Positions 1 to 12,748 of a stretch of 64,000 nucleotides of DNA are shown here, piece after piece (position 1 is the stretch's first letter; each line of letters opens with the position of its first letter). The position numbers were made by a program, and so were the translations under genes. The stretch comes from Palaemon carinicauda (Eukaryota > Arthropoda > Malacostraca > Decapoda > Palaemonidae): positions 32,941,628-33,005,627 of the forward strand of contig NC_090726.1 of NCBI RefSeq assembly GCF_036898095.1. The letters are read 5' to 3'. Under the pieces are notes generated by a model that saw nothing but the letters and a program-made list of their open reading frames with translations, searched no databases and was not told where the DNA came from.

Positions 1-121
1 AATCTTCCTCCCAGTCTCTTTAAAATAAGCATTCTATATATTTTCATAACCCCTGAATTAAATGGTATGTCTCTGTAATTATTGCAATCAGTCAGGTCTC
101 CCTTTTTTCACCAACACTTAA

Positions 122-317
122 CCCTTTCACCCCCAATGGACGTACCGTTACGTTCTTGCAAAACACTGTTATTTACATGTTTTTGCATATTTTTGATAAC
201 TTTGTGAGAAACTTCAGGCATTTTCCAAAAGAATGAGATCAACCTGACCTCTCTATGACAAAAATTAAGGCTGTTAGAGCAATTTAAAAAAAGATACATA
301 CCTTGAGGGTAAAAGGG
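122..317. mobile_element. piggyBac-type MITE, 196 bp, TTAA target duplication
   Basis: The element is bounded by TTAA on both sides (118-121 and 318-321). It starts CCCTTTCACCCCCA and ends with the imperfect complement GAGGGTAAAAGGG, so it has short terminal inverted repeats beginning CCC. It has no coding capacity. A second copy of the same internal sequence lies at 39607-39909. A TTAA duplication with CCC...GGG ends is the signature of the piggyBac superfamily. The family assignment is inferred from ends only. Confidence 0.7.
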
Positions 318-479
318 TTAACTCCCTTTCATCAGGTTTTGCCTCTTTATGCCACGTCCTACAATATAATCTTGCAAGTATTCTTCGGGTCACTTCATTT
401 TCAGTCAGTATTATCCTGGCAGTTATTCTAACGTATCCAGGGGCTTACCATCTCTTGAATTCTTTCATGATAGCTTCGA

Positions 480-870
480 CTTCAAACACTGAATTTATTC
501 ATGGGCACAGCTAGGTCTTCATCAGCTTCAGGTATATCAATCAAATTATTCCCTTCTTATCTCCTATTCATAACCTCACTAAAGTGTTCCATCCAACGCT
601 GTCTGTCTTCGTCTTCTGTTGATATAACAGATTCATCTCTTTTTAATGTGTATATGCTTCTTATTTGCCCTAGTAGAGATTTCATTAATATATGAGCGAT
701 TCTTACACCATAGCCACTCCCTGAATTCATAGCTCTGTCGGCCTCATTTGGTAGACTGTCTAAATATTCTCTCCAGTCATTCATGGCTTTTCTTTTGACT
801 TCACTATCATTACTTCCTCCAAAACTTTCAACAATTAATTTCTGTCTTTGTCTCCATTTGATAGTACCCC
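480..870 (-). pseudogene. LINE fragment, region between endonuclease and reverse transcriptase
   Basis: On the minus strand the 75-residue stretch at 557-784 contains KSLLGQIRSIYTLKRDE and ends RQRWMEHFSEVMNRR. The RWxEHFxxVMNR motif is typical of the linker just before the reverse transcriptase domain in many non-LTR retrotransposons. Frame can be followed upstream to about 850, where the 39-bp array begins. The reverse transcriptase itself is absent. It probably belongs to the same LINE family as the fragments at 9452, 26755 and 49940, but these cover different parts of the protein. Confidence 0.6.
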
Positions 871-889
871 CCGTATCATTTTATATCCA

Positions 890-3770
890 TGGCATTCTCC
901 TAGGTCAAAATTTATGTTGCTTTTACCTTTTCCTATCCAAGGTCTAAATTACGTTGCATTTACCTTTTTTCCTACCCAATGTAACTTTATGTGGCTTTTA
1001 CCTTTTCTTACCCAAGGTCTAAATTTATGTGGTTTTTACCTTTTTCCTACCCGAGGTCTAAATTACGTTGCATTTACCTTTTCCCTACCCAAGGTCTAAA
1101 TTTATGTTGCTTTTACCTTTTTCTTACCCTAGGTCAAAATTTATGTTGCTTTTACCTTTTTCTTACACAAGGTCTAAATTTATGTTGCTTTTACCTTTTT
1201 CTTATCCAAGGTCTAAATTTATGTTGTATTTACCTTTCTCCTACCCAAGGTCTAAATTTATGTTGATTTTACCTTTTTCTTACCCAAGGTCTAATTTCAT
1301 GTTGCTTTTACCTTTTTCTTACCCAAGGTCTGAATTTATGTTGCTTTTACTTTTTCTTACCCAAGGTCTAAATTTATGTTGCTTTTACCTTTTTCTCACC
1401 CAAGGTCTAATTTTGTATTGCTTTTACCTTTTCTCACCAAAGGTCTAAATTTATGTTGCTTTTACCTTTTTCTTATCTAAGGTCTAAATTTATGTTGCTT
1501 TTACCCTTTTCTTACCCAAGGTCTAAATCCCTTTTCTCACCAAAGGTCTAAATTTATGTTGCTTTTACCTTTTCCCACATAAGGTCTAAATTTATGTTGC
1601 TTTTACCTTTTCTCACCAAAGGTCTAAATATATGTTGCTTTCACCTTTTTCTTATCTAAGGTCTAAATTTATGTTGCTTTAACCCTTTTCTTACCCAAGG
1701 TCTAAATCCCTTCTCTCACCCAAGGTCTAAATTTATGTTGCTTTTATCTTTTCCTTAAAGTCTAAATTTATATTGTTTTTACCTTTTTCTTACCTGAGCT
1801 CTAAATTTGTGTTGCTTTTTCCCTTTTCTCACCTAAGTTCTAAATTTATGTTGCTTTTACCTTTTCTCACCACAGGTCTAAATTTGTTGCTTTTCCCCTT
1901 TTCTTACCCAAGGTCTAAATTTATGTTGCTTTCACCTTTTTCTTACCCAAGGTCTAAATTTATGTTGCTTTTACCCTTTTCTTACCCAAGGTCTATAGTT
2001 ATATTACTTTTACATTTTCTCACCCAAGGTCTAAATTTATGTTGCTTTCACCTTTTTCTTATCTAAGGTCTAAATTTATGTTGCTTTTACCCTTTTCTCA
2101 CCCAAGGTCTAAATTTATGTTGCTTTTACCTTTTTCTTACCCAAGGTCTAAATTTATGTTGCTTTTACCCTTTTCTTACCCAAGGTCTATAGTTATATTA
2201 CTTTTACATTTTCTCACCCAAGGTCTAAATTTATGTTGCTTTCACCTTTTTCTTACCCAAGGTCTAAATTTATGTTGCTTTTACCCTTTTCTTACCCAAG
2301 GTCTATAGTTATATTACTTTTACATTTTCTCACCCAAGGTCTAAATTTATGTTGCTTTTACCTTTTCTCACCCAAGGTCTAAATTTATGTTGCTTTCACC
2401 TTTTTCTTACCCAAGGTCTAAATTTATGTTGCTTTTACCCTTTTCTTACCCAAGGTCTATAGTTATATTACTTTTACATTTTCTCACCCAAGGTCTAAAT
2501 TTATGTTGCTTTCACCTTTTTCTTACCCAAGGTCTAAATTTATGTTGCTTTTACCCTTTTCTTACCCAAGGTCTATAGTTATATTACTTTTACATTTTCT
2601 CACCCAAGGTCTAAATTTATGTTGCTTTTACCTTTTCTCACCCAAGGTCTAAATTTATGTTGCTTTCACCTTTTTCTTACCCAAGGTCTAAATTTATGTT
2701 GCTTTTACCCTTTTCTTACCCAAGGTCTATAGTTATATTACTTTTACATTTTCTCACCCAAGGTCTAAATTTATGTTGCTTTCACCTTTTTCTTATCTAA
2801 GGTCTAAATTTATGTTGCTTTTACCCTTTTCTCACCCAAGGTCTAAATTTATGTTGCTTTTACCTTTTTCTTACCCAAGGTCTAAATTTATGTTGCTTTT
2901 ACCCTTTTCTTACCCAAGGTCTATAGTTATATTACTTTTACATTTTCTCACCCAAGGTCTAAATTTATGTTGCTTTCACCTTTTTCTTACCCAAGGTCTA
3001 AATTTATGTTGCTTTTACCCTTTTCTTACCCAAGGTCTATAGTTATATTACTTTTACATTTTCTCACCCAAGGTCTAAATTTATGTTGCTTTTACCTTTT
3101 CTCACCCAAGGTCTAAATTTATGTTGCTTTCACCCTTTTCTTACCCAAGGTCTATAGTTATATTACTTTTACCCTTTTCTCACCCAAGTTCTAAATTTAT
3201 GTTGCTTTCACCTTTTTCTTATCTAAGGTCTAAATTTATGTTGCTTTTACCCTTTTCTCACCCAAGGTCTAAATTTATGTTGCTTTTACCTTTTTCTTAC
3301 CCAAGGTCTAAATTTATGTTGCTTTTACCCTTTTCTTACCCAAGGTCTATAGTTATATTACTTTTACATTTTCTCACCCAAGGTCTAAATTTATGTTGCT
3401 TTTACCTTTTCTCACCCAAGGTCTAAATTTATGTTGCTTTTACCCTTTTCTTACCCAAGGTCTACCCAAGGTCTATAGTTATATTACTTTTACCTTTTCT
3501 CACCCAAGGTCTAAATTTATGTTGCTTTCACCTTTTTCTTATCTAAGGTCTAAATTCATGTGGCTTTTACCTTTTCACACCCAAGGTCTAAATTTATGTT
3601 GCTTTTACCCTTTTCTTACCCAAGGTCTATAGTTATATTACTTTTACCTTTTCTCACCCAAGGTCTAAATTCATGTGGCTTTTACCTTTTCACACCCAAG
3701 GTCTAAATTTATGTTGCTTTTACATTTTCTGAACCATGGTCTAAATTTATTGCTTTTTACCTTTTTCTTA
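890..3770. repeat. 39-bp tandem array, about 74 units, with higher-order structure
   Basis: The unit is 38-39 bp, roughly AAGGTCTAAATTTATGTTGC followed by a TTTTACC/CTTACCC pyrimidine tract. The left edge (890-1700) is more divergent and the middle (1900-3450) is very homogeneous. A variant unit containing CTATAGTTATATTACTTTTA recurs at about 1993, 2187, 2302, 2457, 2572, 2727, 2921, 3036, 3150 and 3344. Those spacings equal 3, 4 or 5 basic units, so blocks of units were amplified together. Because 39 is divisible by three, long spurious open frames of a 13-residue repeat run through the array. I see no reason to think they are translated. Confidence 0.95.
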
Positions 3771-4183
3771 CCAAGATCTAATTCTTTCCAGTCTTTCTTA
3801 TTTCTTAGTGATTCAATGATAATTATATAACTGTATATTTATATCTTGTTTCTTTGAACCTTTCTTTAGTTATTTAATTTTTAATTTAATTTTGGGATGT
3901 TTTCATTCTACTTCTCATTTATTGTTTTGAAGTCAAATGTTCTATGGTCTTCTTCAAGATTAATCTTGCCTAATTTATTTCCATCAAAGACATTGTCTTA
4001 AACATGAGATAATATTTTTTTCTCTTGGGATGTATCAATTACATAAATACAGGAATTTAAGGATTCTCATCTTACAGTCCTTTTTCTGTTTTATATTCCT
4101 ATAACTCAGGAAAATTAATAAAAAAAAACATCGGTATTTATATACATATATTGTCATGACTAGGTTGATAACCTGAAAATATT
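3771..4183. other. AT-rich 3' flank of the coiled-coil gene
   Basis: No gene is seen here. Two minus-strand AATAAA hexamers (read as TTTATT on the plus strand at 3974-3979 and 3918-3923) lie 200-270 bp beyond the stop codon of the gene at 4184-4900 and are candidate polyadenylation signals. Confidence 0.35.
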
Positions 4184-4900
4184 TCATTGAGCCTTTAATA
4201 CCCTATTAGCAATATATCTTAGGCTGTCCTTGTTCCTGAAGATGTTCTGGAACTTTTTCAATTTCTCATTCAATTCCTCGTTTTCTTTCTTCAACTGGTT
4301 GACTTCCTGAAGCAGAGCTCCATTACTAACTCCTCCTTGCGATGAGGGTGTTGTAGATGCTTGTTGAATACCCGAAGGTCCAGCTCTCACGATCTGTACG
4401 TTGCTGAGCTGCACCGTGCCATTGCATGAAATGAGAACCTGCCGTGGTCCCCCGTTGATGGTCACCTGCTGAATCTGTTGTGATGGGACTAGAGAGACGG
4501 TGACTGTTGCTACTGGCGTCGTCCTGTTGGTCTGACTATCCTGGGTTTGCGCAGGAGAGCTATTGTCCTTTCGTCCAACCTTACTATTAGACCCTTGGCG
4601 GGCTTCGTCGTCTTCTTCGCGTGGTCTCTTATGGCTAGTTGAAGCTGCAGACGAAACCTGACCTTGTACAGCTGCCTTGGCGAGTTTATCCAAAGACGGT
4701 GACGGAGGCGGCGGCGGTGAGGTCACGTTCTTGTTTCTGGACAATGCAACAGGCACTGATCTGGGCACAGGCACAGTAGACGCCAGAGGGGACACCTTTG
4801 ACAGGTCCAGAATTGTGGGTTCAGCCTGTCGATCAAGGCCACTACCTGGGATGCGAACGAGAGATCTGACGAGCTGACCGGAAGAGTACGGAAGCACCAT
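4184..4900 (-). CDS. Unidentified Ser/Thr/Pro/Gln-rich protein with C-terminal coiled coil
   Basis: This 238-residue frame has non-repetitive, host-like composition, unlike its surroundings. Residues 1-60 are rich in Pro, Ser and Val, including a PPPPPPSPS-type tract. A basic Lys/Arg patch (HKRPREEDDE) near residue 90 could be a nuclear localisation signal. Residues 115-190 are Thr/Val/Gln-rich. The last 45 residues contain heptad-like Leu/Val spacing (LLQEVNQLKKENEELNEKL), a probable coiled coil or zipper without a classical basic DNA-binding region, ending in RVLKAQ. The frame stays open upstream of the ATG, and CCCGCCAG at 4902-4909 could be a splice acceptor behind a poly-C tract, so this may be a terminal exon. 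A nuclear or transcription-related role is a guess; I do not recognise the family. Confidence 0.6.
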   Translation of the reverse strand: MVLPYSSGQLVRSLVRIPGSGLDRQAEPTILDLSKVSPLASTVPVPRSVPVALSRNKNVTSPPPPPSPSLDKLAKAAVQGQVSSAASTSHKRPREEDDEARQGSNSKVGRKDNSSPAQTQDSQTNRTTPVATVTVSLVPSQQIQQVTINGGPRQVLISCNGTVQLSNVQIVRAGPSGIQQASTTPSSQGGVSNGALLQEVNQLKKENEELNEKLKKFQNIFRNKDSLRYIANRVLKAQ

Positions 4901-5082
4901 ACTGGCGGGTGTGTTAACCGGGGGGGGTTGGGGGGGGGGGTTTATTTGCTCACGGGGGGTACTTATGGGTTTGTTTGATAAATCTGTGAAGATGTATTTT
5001 CGAAACTAACGCAAAATGCAAAGTAATTGTGATTGGGGGAATGCAATGGGTTTAAAGATTAATCCAGTATGTAAAGTTTATA

Positions 5083-5134
5083 TGTGTACATTCAAAGACT
5101 TGAGTAATTGTGTACATTTAAAGACTTGAGTAAT
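5083..5134. repeat. 26-bp direct repeat, two copies
   Basis: TGTGTACATTCAAAGACTTG plus six bases is repeated once in tandem with a single C/T change. Confidence 0.85.
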
Positions 5135-5900
5135 TTAAATAAGGAGAAACTATATCCACAAGGAAATAAACCTCGGAATATTGTTTCAGTGGGATATACA
5201 ATGCTACAAGTAAGATTAAATTCTAAGGGGCAACTTTAATATATCGAGCAGATAAAATAAAATATTTGTAAACAATCTTTAATCTTGGAATTAATTCTTG
5301 AGAATTTTTTGCTGATGTATCATCAAAGAGAAACAAACTCTAAGACAACACTGGTCAACAATAGGAAATAACTAACAATTGGGAGTCTTTGATCTAAACA
5401 AGTCACGAGTTTGGGGACAATACTATCCAAGCAAGGGAATACCCCTAGCTTGACGCACTGCCGTTGATGTGATGTCTAGGGAATACCCCTAGATTACACG
5501 GCCAAACGGGGAGACTTTTGCGTTGAACTTGGTGATCAGCGACACTGTAGAGAAAGAAATGGAACGTAAGTTTCGTGTTTTATATATTTATTTACTTCAT
5601 TGAAAATTATTAAGCATATTCAGTGCGAATATGTACTCTAGAGTAAGGGAGATTTAAACCATTCTATTTTTAGTTGAAGCAAAAATTCCCCCCCCCCCAA
5701 AGATCGGTTCACTTTCTACATAACAGAATTAGAATCTACATAATAACAGAATGAGAAACATACTTCAGCAGAGATTTTAATCCACTTCGTTTGTATTTCC
5801 CAAAATCTTAACACCAATATAATTCACTATGGTGAAACCTAAACATTTATTCTAAAGGATTAAAATTTTCATGTAAACTGTTCGATTAAATATGAGTTTT

Positions 5901-5957
5901 CAAACACTTCAACAAGTTGCAAACACTTCAACAAGTTTCAAACACTTCAACAAGTTG
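5901..5957. repeat. 19-bp tandem repeat, three copies
   Basis: CAAACACTTCAACAAGTTG occurs three times head to tail with one mismatch. Each unit contains the inverted repeat ACTT...AAGT. Confidence 0.9.
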
Positions 5958-6078
5958 TAAAATGACCACTTCTTTCCAACAGATTAGCTCGAAAGTAAAC
6001 ATTTTAAACGTCGAGAAGAATCACAATCACGGGTGCTCATATAACTGAACTGTGAGTAGCAGTCTTTACTGTCTTTAC

Positions 6079-6240
6079 CTGGACGGCTTCTTGCAGATGT
6101 ATCTAAATTTAGCAGCTGGTGAAGACGAAAACTTCCATTTCAGGCTTCGCGATCTCACTATGTAGTGTTGTACCGCGCAGTCAATCTATGCCCCACTCGG
6201 CGGCTTCACTCACTTCTTATACTCTGACTGACTAAAACGT
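6079..6240 (-). promoter_or_regulatory. Candidate first (5' UTR) exon and promoter of the coiled-coil gene
   Basis: Read on the minus strand, a TATAAGA box lies at about 6216-6222. It is followed by GC-richer sequence ending in the donor CCAG|GTAAAG at 6079. Inside is an ATG in fair context (CTGAAATGG, about 6147) that opens a nine-codon upstream frame ending in TAA. Joining this exon to 4901 would place the main ATG one base after the junction. All of this is inferred from consensus matches; no transcript evidence is available. Confidence 0.3.
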
Positions 6241-6447
6241 TTTGCTGCTCATACGTATCGCCCAGTGTTGAAACTCGGTACGTTTGGTTGTTTGTTTGGT
6301 AATCACGTATATGTTGCTTCTATATAATCAATATTTTGGACTGCTCATTTCTCAGTGAAGTATGAATGCCTATATTGACGTAGAATACACGTTTGTAATA
6401 ATTATATTACATTTCAGTGCAAATTTTGCAACATCTTTGTCATTTAG

Positions 6448-7062
<615 letters not shown>

Positions 7063-7210
7063 TTACTTCCCTTGTTGTTTATTTATTTCCTTCTTTCCTT
7101 TCCTCGCTGGGCTATTTTCCCTGTTGGAGCCCTTGGGCTTATAGTATCCTGCTTTTCCAAGTAGGGTTGTAGCTTAGCTAATGATGATAATGATAAACGT
7201 AGTAGTAGTA

Positions 7211-7245
<35 letters not shown>
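7063..7245 (+). mobile_element. LINE 3' end with (TAG/TAA)n tail (family B)
   Basis: The conserved block GGGCTATTTTCCCTGTTGGA ... CCTGCTTTTCCAA ... GGGTTGTAGCTTAGC is followed by a TAG/TAA trinucleotide run. The same block ends fragments at about 10397, 22840, 27545 and 48675. At 10397-11690 it is joined to reverse transcriptase sequence, so I read it as the 3' UTR and tail of a 5'-truncated LINE. Confidence 0.75.
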
Positions 7246-7246
<1 letters not shown>

Positions 7247-7485
7247 GGAAAATTTTAAGCTAATTTGACATTTCAAAGAGAATGTGTGAGAGAAAGTTTC
7301 ACATCGTAGAACGCATATTAATTCTTTTTCCCACATTTTGTCGTATTTCTCATGGATATTTGTATAAGTGTATATCATTACCCAAGGACGTTGCATACGC
7401 AGTACCTCTAGTAAAACTGGGGAATCCCGAGTACACAATATTTCATAACCTTCAAAATCGTTTTGTCCGTATGTAGTAGTGTTTT

Positions 7486-7506
7486 TTTTTTCCCTTTTTT
7501 TATTAT

Positions 7507-7537
<31 letters not shown>

Positions 7538-7600
7538 TGCCCTTGGGAACTGAGGTCTGGTATGTTAATCATCATCTTCTTCTTCTTCTTCTTCTTCTCC
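7486..7600. repeat. poly-T and (CTT)n tracts
   Basis: A run of about 20 T at 7516-7538 is followed by CTT triplets at 7576-7597. It may be a retroelement tail, but nothing upstream identifies one. Confidence 0.7.
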
Positions 7601-7702
7601 CATTTTAGTAGGAGATCTCTATTTTCTTTTAGTCTTTGGGTCAATGAGCATTCAGAAGTATTTGTTCTCAAATTTTTTTTATAGCTGGAACACTACGGTA
7701 AG

Positions 7703-7826
<124 letters not shown>

Positions 7827-7906
7827 CCTCGGCTAAAGCAATTCTATACATGGAACTCAAAACAAATGGAAACGTAGTGTGTACAATTAATCATAATGAC
7901 AACATT

Positions 7907-8148
7907 GGCTCTCCTGAACCTAGTACGTGGAACCCTGGCTCTCCTGAACCTAGTACGTGGAACCCTGGCTCTCCTGAACCTAGTACGTGGAACCCTGGCT
8001 CTCCTGAACCTAGTACGTGGAACCCTGGCTCTCCTGAACCTAGTACGTGGAACCCTGGCTCTCCTGAACCTAGTACGTGGAACCCTGGCTCTCCTGAACC
8101 TAGTACGTGGAACCCTGGCTCTCCTGAACGTAGTGCGTGGAGCTTTGG
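7907..8148. repeat. 30-bp minisatellite, eight units
   Basis: The unit GGCTCTCCTGAACCTAGTAC plus GTGGAACCCT repeats seven times with no difference; the eighth copy is degenerate. Thirty is divisible by three and several frames on both strands lack stops, which gives artefactual proteins of about 90-140 residues (for example a repeat of GSPEPSTWNP). No start context, intron or homology supports coding. Confidence 0.95.
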
Positions 8149-9451
<1,303 letters not shown>

Positions 9452-10140
9452 TCATCTCCTACGCCTATTGACGCAAAGGGCCTCGGTTAGATTTCGCCAG
9501 TCGCTATCTTGAGCCTTTAATTCAATACTTCTCCACTCATCATCTTCCACTTTACGCTTCATAGTTTTAAGCCATGGAGGCCTGGGTCTTCCAACTCTTC
9601 TAGTGCCTTGTGGAAGCCAGTTAAAAGTTTGGTGAGCTAATCTCTCTTGGGGAGTGCGAAGAGCATACCATCTCCATCTACCCCCCACCATGCTCTCATC
9701 CACATATGGCACTTATAGTTCATTTCTTTTAGCGATGCTTATTTGCACCGACTCGCAGCGGTGCCCTTTTAGCTCGGAAAAGTTTCCGGATCGCTGATTG
9801 GTTGGACAAGATAATTCTAACCAATCAGCGATCAGGAAACTTTTCCGAGCTAAAAGGGCACCGCTGCGAGTCGGTGCAAATAAGCATCGCTAAAAGAAAT
9901 GGACTCTAGTAATCTCTCTTATAGGTTCGTTTCTAATCCTGTCCTGCCATTCAATTCCCAATATTCTTCTGAGGCCTTTGTTCCCAAATCTACTAAATCT
10001 CTTGGAAATATGTTATCTTTCATTCACAGTGGCCATATCGCTGTTCTATCGGCAGCATTCCATGAATAATACGTTCTCTTGTACTCAACATCAGGCAATA
10101 GCATCTAATTTGCCTTGCCCTTGAACATAAATCATGCATA
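9452..10140 (-). pseudogene. LINE C-terminal region (family A), split by a foldback element
   Basis: The minus-strand frame 9452-9712 reads MPYVDESMVG ... RTPQERLAHQTF ... GRPRPPWLKTMKRK. The GRPRxxW motif with a following DDEWR is typical of the C-terminal tail of many LINE proteins. The homologous copy at 49940-50650 continues upstream without a break. Here the continuation (FGNKGLRRILGIEWQ-like, about 9909-10010) lies on the far side of the palindrome at 9714-9908, so that element inserted into this LINE. The tail ends in CAT/ATG triplets near 9452. Confidence 0.8.
9714..9908. mobile_element. Foldback (near-perfect palindrome) element, copy 1
   Basis: The element is about 195 bp with two arms of roughly 88 bp that are almost exact complements. 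Both arms carry TTCTTTTAGCGATGC, CACCGACTCGCAGCGGTGCC and TTTTAGCTCGGAAAAGTTTCC. The centre is about 15-20 bp around GGACAAGATAATTCT. Edges read TATAGT-like / CTA, compatible with a TA target. It interrupts a LINE, which shows it moved. Copies 2 and 3 are at 13076 and 54301. Confidence 0.9.
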
Positions 10141-10393
10141 GTCACGTAGTTCTCCCATTGCAGTGATTTTATTATCAATAACACGAATCAGTAATTCTTG
10201 GCTTTTGAAATGATAAGAAAGATGTAGTTGCACCATTATTTAATTATCGTTCCATTTATCTAATTATCTAATCTATATCTATACCAATTTATCTATCGAT
10301 TAATCAGCCTATGTATATTCATAGATTACACTCAAATCGTGGTTAGTCATTTAGAAAGCATCGAGGCATTGCCGGATAACTAGTCAGCATACA

Positions 10394-10396
<3 letters not shown>
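10141..10396. other. No feature seen
   Basis: AT-rich filler between two minus-strand LINE fragments. Confidence 0.3.
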
Positions 10397-10424
<28 letters not shown>

Positions 10425-11690
10425 GCTAAGCTACAAACCCTTGTTGGAAAAGCAGGGTGCTACAAGCCCAAGAGCTCCAACATGGAAAAAAAGCTCAGTG
10501 AGGAAAGGAAAGGAGAGAATAGATAAACTTTTATGGCAGTGGTGAATAAAGAAAGTACCATAAGATCAGTTGAAATACATCTGTCATGTTTGAACTATGA
10601 AGAGAGACTTGTGTTAACCTGATCATCGTAGAAACATTCTTCAACTGCCAGATTAGGAAGATCATTCCACAATACGGCCACAACTGGAATAAAACTTTTA
10701 GGCCGGGAGCACACTACCGACTATGTGGCGCCACAAAGCCACAGCATCGTGTGGCGGGGATGTGGTCTCCCATAGGTTTCCATTGTTTTCAAGTTTTGCC
10801 GCGCAAACTAGCGACTGTGGCTCTCTGTTGCTCATCCCCGCCACAGGCGTGGCGTGGCTTTGAAAACAATGGAAACCTATGGGAGACCACATCCCCGCCA
10901 CACGATGCTGTGGCTTTGTGGCGCCACAGAGTCGCTTGTGTGCTCCCGGCCTTAGACTAATGTGTAGTGTTGAATCTTGTGATGGAAAGGCAAGACTTCG
11001 AATTAACTGCATACATACGTACAGAATGGGGTTTTGGAAGATCTGAATGTAAAGGATGGTCAAAATTATGGAAAATCTTATGCAACATGCCATGACGGTA
11101 CCAGAGATTAATATCATGATCAGGAATAAGCAATTTAATAGACTGCAAGAGTTTGACCAACAAATCAAGATAAGAGTAAGCAGACGAAGATTAGGGAAGA
11201 AGAAGAAGAAGAAGAAGAAGATCAGTCATGAGAACAATACTCGAACCAAGGCAGAATGTAATCCTTGAAAATTTCTTCATGGTAGATTGATCTTCGAAAA
11301 GCTTGAAAAACTTTCTCAATAAGCAATTTTTGTGGAATTGATGAAAAATCAGACGGATTAGGTTTCTCAAAAGTAAATTGAGAATCACACCTAAATTTTA
11401 AAGGAATTTTATAGGCCTATATTTAAAGAAACGTTATCAATGCAGAAATCTGGATGTTGAGGAGCCACTGTCCCTGACTTACTTACAATCATATTTAGAG
11501 TTTTGTTAGGCTTCAACTTCATGCCTCATTGTTTGCACCGTATACTAATTTTAGCTAGATCTCTTTTAATAAATTCACCAATGCCAAGTCTACATTAAGG
11601 AGATAGAATTAGTGCATAAAGAGTAGAATTATCTGCTTATGCAACGAGTTTGTTTTCGAGGCCCAAAGCATATGGTCTGTATCAATAGGC
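10397..11690 (-). pseudogene. LINE (family B) reverse-transcriptase 3' half with 3' UTR and (AAT)n tail
   Basis: Reading the minus strand, degraded frames from about 11690 give a sequence with ADDSTL-like residues, RDLAKISxxC, GMKLxPNKT and TVAPQHPDF, then GVILNFTFEK-like and LLRKFFKLFEDQS. From 11163 it gives LLIPDHDINLWYR ... LHSDLP ... ITRFNTTH. These follow the order of the palm, thumb and C-terminal region of jockey/CR1-type LINEs. The 3' UTR then carries the GGAAAAGCAGG block and an (ATT)n run at 10397-10425. Many frameshifts are present. A MITE (10701-10951) interrupts the 3' part. Confidence 0.8.
10701..10951. mobile_element. Long-TIR MITE, 251 bp, TTA target duplication
   Basis: TTA flanks both sides (10698-10700 and 10952-10954). 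The ends are GGCCGGGAGCACAC... and its complement, and most of the element pairs as arms of about 95 bp with a central spacer near 10800-10850. It sits inside the LINE above, so it is a later insertion. A 3-bp TTA duplication with GG-starting ends fits PIF/Harbinger-type MITEs, but no transposase is present to confirm this. Confidence 0.8.
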
Positions 11691-12236
11691 CTAAGTCCTG
11701 ATAAACTAGACTTTAGAGCACTTTTCAGATCCGGTGTAATTATAGCCACTTTCTCGGATTTAGGAAACTTACACTTAATACTAATATTTACTATTTTTAT
11801 TTTAGGAAAACGTATCTTACAGAGAATATAAAAGGTGAAAGCGAAGCGCTGGCACGAACGTATCGTTAGGAACCTTCAGATTTTACCGGCTTCCTAATGC
11901 CAGAGCCCGTGTCTTACACAAGGGTAAGGCAATCTGACAGACAGACGTTTAGTTCACAGTAGGAAAATCCTTGTGCTGTATTTGGATGCCATAATTATAG
12001 CTAAAAGACCATTAATATGGGAATTCGTTATTTTATTTTCCCAAAAGAAGAAAATACGAAGAAATGGACGCATGCTTACAAACGCAGACGATGTTAAATG
12101 GAAGCGTAGCGTTGCCAGATGTACGATAAATGTCGTACCCATACGGTAATTTTGACTTTTCTACAACCTACGACCCAGTGTTGTACGACCTACGACATTT
12201 TAGCCAAATATGCTCAATTTGTACGACCATGAATAA

Positions 12237-12340
<104 letters not shown>

Positions 12341-12748
12341 TTTCAGTTATTATTTAAAAGTTAGCAAATGCACACAAACAAAATTTCCACTTCCAAAGAA
12401 AGAGCAATTATCGTACATGATTATGATATACATGTGTGATTAGCTAATACGACTAACCATAAGACCAATCAGCAAAGAGGTTGGGTACAATACAAGAACG
12501 AGCGAAATTGATTCTGAAAGTTTCAGTTTTAGAGTTGACAGCATATCATTTCTAGCTAAAGCTCCAATACTCTTCAAAGTTTAGATGATGAATGGAGGGC
12601 TTTATAAAGAACTCATGACTAAGATCTCCCTGTAGATATTAGGCAGGTGGCAAAAAATGATAAAATTCCTGACAGATTCTGGATTGCAATAAGGGAACTC
12701 AAAGACGGTTAAGGATAGTTGGCTATGTCTTCCCTACTCAGGGACTTA

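Larger units (their letters stand above)
4902..6078 (-). other. Possible intron of the coiled-coil gene
   Basis: On the minus strand this stretch starts with a good donor (CAG|GTAAAG at 6079/6078) and ends with a possible branch site and acceptor (GTTAAC, then CCGCCAG at about 4902) behind an almost pure poly-C tract at 4919-4947. It is AT-rich with no coding signal. Two small tandem repeats lie inside it, and the 14-mer GGGAATACCCCTAG occurs twice at about 5435-5495. Confidence 0.35.

Noticed and set aside
848..3632. A family of apparent proteins with the repeat MLLLPFSYPRSKF
   Set aside because: The frame is open only because the tandem unit is 39 bp; there is no start context, splice signal or homology.
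5555..5570. Plus-strand ATGGAAC|GTAAGT as a first exon of a divergent gene
   Set aside because: Only a consensus match; no downstream exon could be found.
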